Below are positions 6,416-11,942 of a stretch of DNA of 11,942 nucleotides, in pieces. The DNA comes from Treponema sp. (lineage in GTDB: Bacteria; Spirochaetota; Spirochaetia; Treponematales; Breznakiellaceae): the NCBI GenBank assembly GCA_031258505.1, contig JAIRMT010000011.1, positions 1 through 11,942 on the forward strand. The letters run 5' to 3'. The notes under the pieces were generated by a model. The model worked only from the letters and a program-made list of their open reading frames with translations. It did not search any database and was not told the DNA's origin. Every line of letters begins with the position of its first letter. Positions within the stretch are counted from its first letter, which is position 1. Position numbers and translations under genes: made by a program.

Positions 6416-7101
6416 TCGGCTGCCTCCGTCTTATAACCCACGCCGCGCACAGTCTGAATAAGCGCCCCGCAGGAACCTAGCTTTGTTCGCAGCGTGAGGA
6501 TATGGGTGTCTACGGTCCGTGTTTCCAGGACAAGGGAATAATCCCATACTGCATGGAGAATCCGTTTCCTAGAAAGGACAACGCCTGAATTTTTTAACAG
6601 ATATACCAATAAATCAAATTCTTTTAAGGTAAGGATAATTTCTTGACCGTCTACTGTAACCTGATGGCGCGGTATATTTACATATAAGCCGTTCAGACGG
6701 TATTCATCCTTTTCCCCAGCCGAGTTAGGATCAGAACGGCGTAAAAGACTCTTTACCCGCGCCACAAGTTCCATCATACCGGCTGGTTTTGCCATGTAAT
6801 CATCAGCGCCAGAGTCAAGCCCAAGCACTTTATCGTATTCGGAGCCTTTTGCCGTAAGCATCATAATGGGAATTTTTTTTGTTGACTCGTTTGAACGCAG
6901 TTTTTTGAGTATGACAAGGCCATCTTCGCCGGGAAGCATTATGTCCAATACCACAAGGGACGGAGCTGTTTCCCGCGCCGCTTCCCAGAATTCCCTTCCT
7001 GAAGAGAAGCCCCGCGCTTCAAAGCCAGTATTACGAAGCGTATAAACCACCAGCTCGCGTATACTCGCGTCATCCTCCACAAGGTAGATAAGGTGTTTCA
7101 T
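6412..7101 (-). CDS. phoB: Phosphate regulon response regulator PhoB
   Basis: A 229-residue OmpR/PhoB-class transcription factor. The receiver domain (1-120) has the acidic pocket D10-D11, phospho-acceptor D53 (LVVLDIMLPGEDG), switch T83 and K105 (YMAKPAG). The C-terminal winged helix (about 130-225) has LTLKEFDLLVYLLKNSGVVLSRKRIL and the DNA helix VDTHILTLRTKLG, ending in VRGVGYK. Phosphorylated PhoB binds tandem repeats and recruits RNA polymerase; candidate repeats lie upstream of pstS at 11256-11273. It overlaps phoU upstream and phoR downstream, each by ATGA, so kinase and regulator are made from the same message as the transporter. The OmpR family is certain; PhoB is assigned by context. 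Confidence 0.93.
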   Translation of the reverse strand: MKHLIYLVEDDASIRELVVYTLRNTGFEARGFSSGREFWEAARETAPSLVVLDIMLPGEDGLVILKKLRSNESTKKIPIMMLTAKGSEYDKVLGLDSGADDYMAKPAGMMELVARVKSLLRRSDPNSAGEKDEYRLNGLYVNIPRHQVTVDGQEIILTLKEFDLLVYLLKNSGVVLSRKRILHAVWDYSLVLETRTVDTHILTLRTKLGSCGALIQTVRGVGYKTEAAE

Positions 7102-7739
7102 TTACCGCGTTTCCCAGTGATGTAATACTCGACCCATTCGGCGATATTTTTCGCATGATCGCCAATGCGTTCAAGATATTTCGCTATCATAAGAAGGTCG
7201 ATGTAAGCCTCGCCCTGTTCGCTGCCCTTTGCGATAAGGGAAATAACTTTGCTTTTAACTTTTACGAAAAAGTCGTCTACTATGTCATCGTAGTCCATAA
7301 CTGAATAGGCTTTTTCAAGGTCTGTGGCAACAAAGGCGTCCACGCTGTCTCCGAGCATCTTTGCGGTTGCCCGCGCCATTTCAGCTATGGGAATCTCCTT
7401 TACAGCCTCCGCGTTGATAACAAACTGCGACAGTTCCGCTATATCAGCCGCCTGATCCCCGATGCGTTCCATGTCAGTGATCATCCTCTGAGCTGCTGTT
7501 ATCCGGCGCAGGTCTCCGGCCACAGGCTGTTCGCGCAGGAGCAGGTGTACGGAAAAAGATTCGATTTCCCGCTCCTTCAGGTCGATTTCCCTTTCAAGCT
7601 CCCAGACTTTTTCCCGCAGACTGGCGTTCCCGTCTGTCAGGACTTTTATCGCATTGGCTATCGCGTCTTCGCAGAGCGCGCCCATAAGTATAAGTTCCGT
7701 GTGTAAGTTTTCAAGCTGTTTTTGATATGTTTCGCGCAT
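7098..7739 (-). CDS. phoU: Phosphate signalling protein PhoU
   Basis: A 213-residue all-helical cytoplasmic protein made of two PhoU repeats. Each carries the metal-binding E-x3-D-type motif: MERIGDQAADI around 90-100 and LERIGDHAKNI around 189-199. PhoU couples the transport state of PstSCAB to PhoR, keeping the kinase in phosphatase mode when phosphate is plentiful, and limits uptake. The length is close to the family norm (about 215-240). The start codon overlaps the pstB stop (TAATG), and its own end overlaps phoB by ATGA. Its position between transporter and two-component genes fits its role as the link. Confidence 0.96.
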   Translation of the reverse strand: MRETYQKQLENLHTELILMGALCEDAIANAIKVLTDGNASLREKVWELEREIDLKEREIESFSVHLLLREQPVAGDLRRITAAQRMITDMERIGDQAADIAELSQFVINAEAVKEIPIAEMARATAKMLGDSVDAFVATDLEKAYSVMDYDDIVDDFFVKVKSKVISLIAKGSEQGEAYIDLLMIAKYLERIGDHAKNIAEWVEYYITGKRGK

Positions 7740-8488
7740 TAACCAAACCTCCCTGTAATATAATCCTCAGTACGCTTGTCATGGGGCATGGAAAAAATCA
7801 ATTCTGTTGAATTGAATTCCACTATTTCGCCGTGAAGAAAAAAAGCTGTTTTGTCGGAAATCCGAGCGGCTTGCTGCATATTATGGGTAACAATGACGAT
7901 AGTGTAGCGCTTTTTCAGTTCCGCCGCAAGGTCTTCGATCTTCGATGTGGATATAGGGTCAAGGGCGCTCGTGGGTTCGTCCATGAGCAGGACTTCGGGA
8001 TCAACCGCAAGCGCCCGCGCAATGCAGAGCCTCTGCTGCTGGCCGCCCGAAAGAGACAGCGCGTTCTTTTTCAGCCTGTCCTTCACCTCGTCCCATATCG
8101 CCGCCGCTCGCAGCGACTGCTCGACTATTTCATCCAGTTTTACCCTGGACTTTACGCCATGCGTGCGCGGGCCAAAAGCAATGTTGTCATAGACGCTCAT
8201 GGGAAAGGGATTGGGTTTCTGAAAAACCATGCCAACCCGTTTCCGCAGCAGCGTTACGTCCATGCCGCTGTATATATTTTCCCCGTCAAGAAGCACGGTC
8301 CCGTCAATCCGGCAATCCGCGACAAGATCGTTCATCCGGTTAATGGTTTTAAGCAGCGTTGACTTGCCGCAGCCGGAAGGCCCGATAAATGCGGTTATCT
8401 CGTTTTGAGACATGGCAAGGTTTACGTTTTTCAGAGCCTGATACGCGCCATAGTATAGCTGCAATTCTGTTATACTTATCTTGTTCAT
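7739..8488 (-). CDS. pstB: Phosphate transporter ATPase PstB
   Basis: A 249-residue ABC ATPase that powers phosphate import through PstC/PstA. Motifs are complete: Walker A GPSGCGKST (36-44), Q-loop FQKPNPFPMS with Q90, signature LSGGQ (146-150), Walker B LLMDE followed by PTSALDP (167-177), and switch H202 (VTHNMQQA). The KPNPFPMS stretch and the NRMNDL segment after Walker A are characteristic of PstB rather than of other importers, which makes the assignment firm. It is preceded by AGGAACAGG at suitable distance and separated from pstA by 39 bases, the largest gap within the operon, so it has its own ribosome site. Its stop overlaps phoU by one base (TAATG). Confidence 0.98.
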   Translation of the reverse strand: MNKISITELQLYYGAYQALKNVNLAMSQNEITAFIGPSGCGKSTLLKTINRMNDLVADCRIDGTVLLDGENIYSGMDVTLLRKRVGMVFQKPNPFPMSVYDNIAFGPRTHGVKSRVKLDEIVEQSLRAAAIWDEVKDRLKKNALSLSGGQQQRLCIARALAVDPEVLLMDEPTSALDPISTSKIEDLAAELKKRYTIVIVTHNMQQAARISDKTAFFLHGEIVEFNSTELIFSMPHDKRTEDYITGRFG

Positions 8489-8527
8489 TTTATACCTGTT
8501 CCTGTTATACGCGCGGCAGTTCTAACA

Positions 8528-9451
8528 CTAATCATATTTTTTCTCCGCCCCCAGCTTTTTTGCCCCCATACTCGCAAGGGCGTTTATAACCACGACTAAA
8601 ACAAGAAGCACTACCGCTGTCGCGTAGGACTGCTTGATGTGGAAACCTTCACTTGAAAGGCTATACATGTGAACAGCCAGAGTCCGCGCCGAGGAGAACG
8701 GGCTGTCCGGCATTTTTGCCACAGTTCCTGCGGTAAAAATCAGCGCCGCTGTTTCCCCCACGATGCGGCCAATAGATAGAATCACCCCTGAAAGTATTCC
8801 CGGCATGGCGGCTGGAATCACGATGGAAAAAATAGTCCTTAGCTTACCCGCGCCTAGGGCGAAACTGCCTTCCCGGTAGGAATCGGGAACCGATAGCAGG
8901 GCGTTTTCCGTTGTCCGCATGATGACTGGCAGCACCATAATCGCCAGGGTAAAAGCGCCCGCGAGAATCGAATAGCCCCACCGCAAGAAAATAACAAACA
9001 TAAGCATCCCGAAAAGGCCGTAAATTATGGAAGGGATGCCCGCGAGAGTCTCCGCTGCCAGGCGCACCAAAAGGATTAGGCGGCTCCCGCGCCGGGAATA
9101 TTCGGCGAGCCATATAGCCGCGCAGATTCCCACAGGCGCTGAAACAAGCAGGGCGGCAAACGTAATGACAACAGTGTTTACCAGCGCGGGTAAAAGCGAA
9201 ACGTTTTCGCTTGTATACTCAAACGAAAACAGCTCCAGCGAAAGGCTGGGAATGCCCTTTACCAGTATATAACCAAACAGAAAAACAATAAGGACTATGG
9301 TAATCCCGGCCGAGGCCATCACCAATAACCTGAGAACAAGCGACAGGATACGAGAGCGCTGCGGGGCGAACCCCGCAGATTCACTTCGGGGCTTTGCTTC
9401 GTAAAACGCCGCGGGTTTTCCCACTGAATCAGAGACATTGCTTGCAATCAT
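8528..9451 (-). CDS. pstA: Phosphate transporter permease PstA
   Basis: A 307-residue inner-membrane permease with about six helices that partners PstC to form the phosphate channel. Family markers are LAGIPSIIYGLFG (137-149), the ATPase-coupling loop DSYREGSFALGAGKLRTI (190-207) and GRIVGETAALIFTAG (228-242). The first 35 residues are a hydrophilic cytoplasmic extension (rich in Ser, Pro and Arg) not needed for the fold. The start at 9451 is favoured because it overlaps the pstC stop by ATGA and follows GGAAGG. An internal Met46 lies too far inside helix 1 to be the start. Slightly longer than most PstA because of this extension. Confidence 0.96.
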   Translation of the reverse strand: MIASNVSDSVGKPAAFYEAKPRSESAGFAPQRSRILSLVLRLLVMASAGITIVLIVFLFGYILVKGIPSLSLELFSFEYTSENVSLLPALVNTVVITFAALLVSAPVGICAAIWLAEYSRRGSRLILLVRLAAETLAGIPSIIYGLFGMLMFVIFLRWGYSILAGAFTLAIMVLPVIMRTTENALLSVPDSYREGSFALGAGKLRTIFSIVIPAAMPGILSGVILSIGRIVGETAALIFTAGTVAKMPDSPFSSARTLAVHMYSLSSEGFHIKQSYATAVVLLVLVVVINALASMGAKKLGAEKKYD

Positions 9452-10290
9452 CCTTCCACCTTCCTTTTGCTGAGGGATAACAGAACATTGATTATCAGAA
9501 TAAACACAAACAGGACAACCGCCGTTGAGATAAGCGCCTCGCGGTGCAGTTCTGCGGCATAGCCCATTTCCAGCACGATGTTTGCCGTAAGGGTTCGCAG
9601 TCCCTTGAAGATGCTGTTGGGAATCACTGCCTGGTTCCCGGCAACCATGATAACTGCCATGGTTTCACCTATTGCGCGGCCTATGCCCAGGACAACCCCA
9701 GCCATTATGCCCTGCCCAGCGGCGGGAAGCACGACAAAGAAGACCGCCTGTTCATGCGTTGCCCCCAGAGCCAGCGCCCCTTCTCGGTAGCTTTCAGACA
9801 CAGCGCGGATTGACGCCTCAGATATGCTGACAATAGTGGGAAGTATCATAAAAGTGAGTAAGAGCGATGCTGTTAAAAGGCTTTTCCCGCTGCCGCCGAA
9901 AAGCAGGCGCAGTGCCGGAACCATCACCACAAGCCCGAAAAAGCCGTAGATAATCGAGGGGATTCCGGCAAGCAGACCCACAGCAGGCGACAAGAATCCG
10001 TACAGGCGCTTCCCGCAGAACTTCGCCATAAAGACGGCGGTAAACACGCCCAGAGGTACGCCGAAAACTATTGCTCCCGCAGTAACATAAATACTGCCCA
10101 GTATCATCGGCGCTATGCCGAACAACTCGCTTCCCGGTTTCCACGTCTTACCCAGAAGAAAAGCCGCCGGCCCAATCTTCCCTATAGCCGGGATTCCGTT
10201 GATGAACAGGAACAGGCATATCAGAATAACACAGCTAATGCACACGCAAGCCGCCGCTGTAAAGATACCGTGCAGTATTTTTTCTTTCAT
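9448..10290 (-). CDS. pstC: Phosphate transporter permease PstC
   Basis: A 280-residue inner-membrane permease. Helix 1 spans about 8-30. The conserved core is LLAGIPSIIYGFFGLVVMVP (106-125), the coupling loop ESYREGALALGATHEQAV (166-183) and GRAIGETMAVIMVAGN (204-219). It is paralogous to PstA, and the two share the YREG..ALGA and G-R-x2-GET motifs. It lies between pstS and pstA, which is the classical position. The gap from pstS is only 15 bases and it overlaps pstA by ATGA. The ribosome site (GGTGTGAA) is weak, which would make translation depend on pstS. Confidence 0.96.
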   Translation of the reverse strand: MKEKILHGIFTAAACVCISCVILICLFLFINGIPAIGKIGPAAFLLGKTWKPGSELFGIAPMILGSIYVTAGAIVFGVPLGVFTAVFMAKFCGKRLYGFLSPAVGLLAGIPSIIYGFFGLVVMVPALRLLFGGSGKSLLTASLLLTFMILPTIVSISEASIRAVSESYREGALALGATHEQAVFFVVLPAAGQGIMAGVVLGIGRAIGETMAVIMVAGNQAVIPNSIFKGLRTLTANIVLEMGYAAELHREALISTAVVLFVFILIINVLLSLSKRKVEG

Positions 10291-10305
10291 TTCACACCAA
10301 CACTT

Positions 10306-11184
10306 TTACCTAACAGCGTCCCAGGTTTCAGCCTGGCCCAGATAAATCGCCTGCACCTGCTCCTTAGTCAGGTTGCTCAGGGGATTTTCCTTGTGAACGA
10401 TTACGGCAATGCCGTCAATGGCAATCACTGTGCCGCTAAGTCCCTTGTCCAGTTCGCTGCTCTTCAATTCCCGTGAAGCCATGCCAATGTCGCAAATCCC
10501 GTCGATGGCCGCGTTCATGCCGGTAGAAGAATCGCTCTGCTGTATCTCGATGCTGACGTCCGGGTTTATCTTCGCGTAGGCTTCCTTGAGTTTCTCCATC
10601 ACTGGCGTTACCGACGATGAGCCGGCGACAACAACCCTGCCAGAGGGCAGAGCGCTGGTAAAAGCGCCTGTGTCATCCCTGCGGACATAGCCGTTAGCCG
10701 CAACAACATCCTGCCCGCTTCGGCTCATGATAAAGCCGATGAAATCCTTTGCCGCGTCTTTAACCTCGCCTTTTGTAGCGATGTAGAATGGCCGGGTGAT
10801 TTTGTATTCCCCGCTCGCCGCGCTTGCCGCGCTCGGCGCAACGCCGTCTATCGCAAGCGCTTTTACCGTGTCGTTGAGGGAACCCAGGGAAATATAACCA
10901 ATCGCGTTTTTCTCGCCCGCAACCGAAGTCATCATGACCGCAGTATTGTTGGTTATCTCAGCAGACAGGGTTATGGCGTCTTTCTTGTCCGCATCGAGAA
11001 CGCCGAACAGTTCTGTAAACGCGCTCCGCGTTCCCGAACCATCCTCGCGGGACATTACCACGATGCTTTCGGACGCCGCGCCGCCGCCGCTCGAACCCTG
11101 ACGTCCGCCGCCCGCAAATACAGGCGCTGAAAGCAACGCAATCAGCGCCAGACCAGTAAACTTTTTCAAGTTTTTCAAGTTCAT
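10306..11184 (-). CDS. pstS: Periplasmic phosphate-binding protein PstS, circularly permuted lobe order
   Basis: 292 residues from the ATG at 11184, which follows GGAGG (11192-11196) by 7 bases; ATGs further upstream lack a spaced ribosome site. A signal peptide (KKFTGLALIALLSAPVFA) is followed by a flexible GGGRQGSSGGG linker. There is no lipobox Cys, so it is probably a soluble periplasmic protein. The order of conserved blocks is unusual. SREDGSGTR (45-53; R46, S50 and T52 match the E. coli phosphate ligands R135, S139 and T141) and NAIGYISLGSL (93-103) come first. The block that usually opens PstS, AGSSSVTPVMEKL (187-199) with IQQSDSSTG (214-222) and DIGMASREL (232-240), comes second. The protein ends at LTKEQVQAIYLG…TW, normally mid-protein. 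Similar permuted forms occur, as I recall, in clostridia. Confidence 0.95.
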   Translation of the reverse strand: MNLKNLKKFTGLALIALLSAPVFAGGGRQGSSGGGAASESIVVMSREDGSGTRSAFTELFGVLDADKKDAITLSAEITNNTAVMMTSVAGEKNAIGYISLGSLNDTVKALAIDGVAPSAASAASGEYKITRPFYIATKGEVKDAAKDFIGFIMSRSGQDVVAANGYVRRDDTGAFTSALPSGRVVVAGSSSVTPVMEKLKEAYAKINPDVSIEIQQSDSSTGMNAAIDGICDIGMASRELKSSELDKGLSGTVIAIDGIAVIVHKENPLSNLTKEQVQAIYLGQAETWDAVR

Positions 11185-11213
11185 AAACATTCCTCCATTG
11201 GCTTTGTTCATGT

Positions 11214-11273
11214 CTTATAGTTACCAGACCAATGTCAAAACAAAAGGCGGCTATTGGTCAAATTTGTGTCAAG
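11214..11273 (-). promoter_or_regulatory. Pho-box-like promoter of the pst-pho operon
   Basis: On the - strand, CTTGACA (11267-11273), a CAAA spacer, then TTTGACC (11256-11262) form two 7-base direct repeats with an 11-base period. This is the geometry of PhoB boxes (E. coli CTGTCAT, 4-base spacer, CTGTCAC). A third TTTGACA lies at 11233-11239, two helical turns on, followed 13 bases later by a -10-like TATAAG (11214-11219). An overlapping inverted repeat (GACCAAT 11227-11233 with ATTGGTC 11253-11259) is also present. This is the only sizeable gap ahead of pstS, so autoregulation by PhoB is likely. Confidence 0.6.
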
Positions 11274-11347
11274 TTTGCGCGCCCTGCGGAGGCGGGAAAA
11301 GATGGAAACCGTGATTGCCGGTCTTCTGCACGAATGATTGGCGATAA

Positions 11348-11473
11348 CTCACCTTACGCGCCGGAAAGAAAAAGATCATCGAATGACGCGAATGAACGCG
11401 ATGAAATATTCGCGTATCTTAGCGTCCATTCAATGACCAATTCTTACCATTTTTTCTTCCTGCGTAACATGAG
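11348..11473. mobile_element. 126-bp MITE-like palindromic element, copy 2
   Basis: Same orientation and length as the copy at 4601-4726, with five substitutions. The termini are CTCA…TGAG and the inverted-repeat arms are as described for copy 1. The flanking duplication differs: GGCGATAA at 11340-11347 and 11473-11480 (last element base shared). Different duplications at the two copies show independent insertions rather than duplication of a larger block. It lies about 75 bases upstream of the Pho-box repeats, so its stem and T-rich flank could shield the pst promoter from outside transcription. Confidence 0.82.
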
Positions 11474-11504
11474 GCGATAAGTTCAACAGAGCAGCCGCCT
11501 AAAC

Positions 11505-11564
11505 CTAAAGATGAAAGCCGTAGAACAGCTTGACCAGGGTAATTTCCGCTCGCGCTTTGCCCAT
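11505..11564 (-). CDS. 19-residue ORF with strong ribosome site, possible gene remnant
   Basis: AAGGAG lies 5 bases before the ATG at 11564, which opens the frame MGKARAEITLV… and reaches TAG at 11505 after 19 codons. The ribosome site is as good as any in the window, but the peptide is short. The opening words recall the N-terminus of retropepsin-like (clan AA) aspartic protease proteins, which often begin with an AEITL-like strand. The rest of such a gene is absent, so a decayed or truncated gene is plausible. This resemblance is weak and from memory. It lies just downstream of a terminator on the same strand, so any transcript would need its own promoter. Confidence 0.28.
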   Translation of the reverse strand: MGKARAEITLVKLFYGFHL

Positions 11565-11588
11565 ATTGTCTCCTTGAACAGAATCAAC

Positions 11589-11641
11589 AAAAAAAAGCCC
11601 CGCCGCCAGCCTTGCCCTTAGGCAAAACCAGCGGTGGAGCC
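11589..11641 (-). terminator. Intrinsic terminator of the right-end - strand gene
   Basis: On the - strand, GCTCCACCGC pairs with GCGGCGGGGC (one mismatch, one wobble). An inner stem TTGCC/GGCAA closes on a TAAG loop, and eight T follow (A run at 11589-11596 on +). It begins about 40 bases after the stop at 11680, the expected place for the terminator of the partial gene upstream of it. Confidence 0.82.
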
Positions 11642-11679
11642 GCGTTGTTCAGGTTCCGCTTGACGCGAAGCCTTCACGC

Positions 11680-11942
11680 TTATTGTTGGGTGAGTGGCAT
11701 ACTGTTATCACCACTACCGATGGTGAGCGTTGAACCGGAGACAGTGTAGGGCAGGGTCTGAGACCTTACAGAACCGAAGTCGGAATAATACAGGTAAACA
11801 TTGCTGCTGTCCGCCTTCCAAATGTAAGATAGACTCTGAGATTGGCCCTGATATTCCTGTTTTATTTCACCACCCCCATTGGAATTGAAGGTAAGGGTCG
11901 TGCTGGAGCCGTACTGCTCATCTGTCCCTTTCCATGAACCGT
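11680..11942 (-). CDS. C-terminus of a beta-rich, lipocalin-like secreted protein (partial)
   Basis: An open - strand frame enters from the right edge and ends at TAA (11680-11682), giving 86 residues. It begins GSWKGTDEQYGSSTTLTF and continues with alternating strands (SLSYIWKADSSNVYLYYS, then LPYTVSGSTLTIGS), ending MPLTQQ. This strand-turn pattern, with W-K-G at a strand start and YTVSGSTLTI near the end, is common in small lipocalin-like lipoproteins of Treponema and Bacteroidetes, in which the remaining sequence would carry a signal or lipobox. That part lies outside the window. A strong terminator follows. It is a real gene end, but its function is unknown. Confidence 0.7.
   Translation of the reverse strand, partial: GSWKGTDEQYGSSTTLTFNSNGGGEIKQEYQGQSQSLSYIWKADSSNVYLYYSDFGSVRSQTLPYTVSGSTLTIGSGDNSMPLTQQ

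Overview
The window looks like a piece of a spirochaete chromosome, most likely a Treponema-type organism. The main hints are the style of the PstS signal region (…PVFA followed by GGGRQ), an outer-membrane beta-barrel protein of a kind common in Gram-negative anaerobes, and gene-dense strings of overlapping genes. The genus is an inference from protein style. There is no rRNA or tRNA here to anchor it.

Layout. Positions 1-992 (+ strand) hold the Gly/His-rich tail of an unknown gene, a hairpin, a DtxR/MntR-family metal-dependent repressor, and an ATGA-coupled small membrane protein whose reading frame is broken. Positions 1046-3932 (- strand, visibly more AT-rich) hold a small operon: a promoter, a 22-codon leader peptide that overlaps the next gene, an ABC exporter with fused membrane and ATPase domains, and an outer-membrane barrel protein. 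Positions 3933-4600 have no convincing gene. They contain a 19-bp direct repeat that can fold into a hairpin, then fifteen 21-bp tandem units with palindromic cores.

Positions 4727-11273 (- strand) form one complete phosphate-starvation operon read right to left: Pho-box-like promoter, pstS, pstC, pstA, pstB, phoU, phoB, phoR. PstS captures phosphate in the periplasm, PstC and PstA form the channel, PstB powers it, and PhoU links transporter state to the PhoR/PhoB two-component system. PhoB presumably activates its own operon through the direct repeats upstream of pstS. Four junctions overlap (ATGA or TAATG), so translation is tightly coupled. The PstS lobes are in the reverse of the textbook order, a circular permutation.

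The most striking structural feature is a pair of 126-bp imperfect-palindrome elements, about 96% identical by eye and in the same orientation, at 4601-4726 and 11348-11473. They bracket the whole pst-pho operon. Each is flanked by its own, different, 8-9 bp direct duplication, as expected of a transposed MITE-like element. The left copy landed exactly on the phoR stop codon and left the protein intact. To the right (11474-11942) lie a 19-codon ORF with a good ribosome site, a strong intrinsic terminator, and the C-terminus of a secreted-type beta-rich protein on the - strand.
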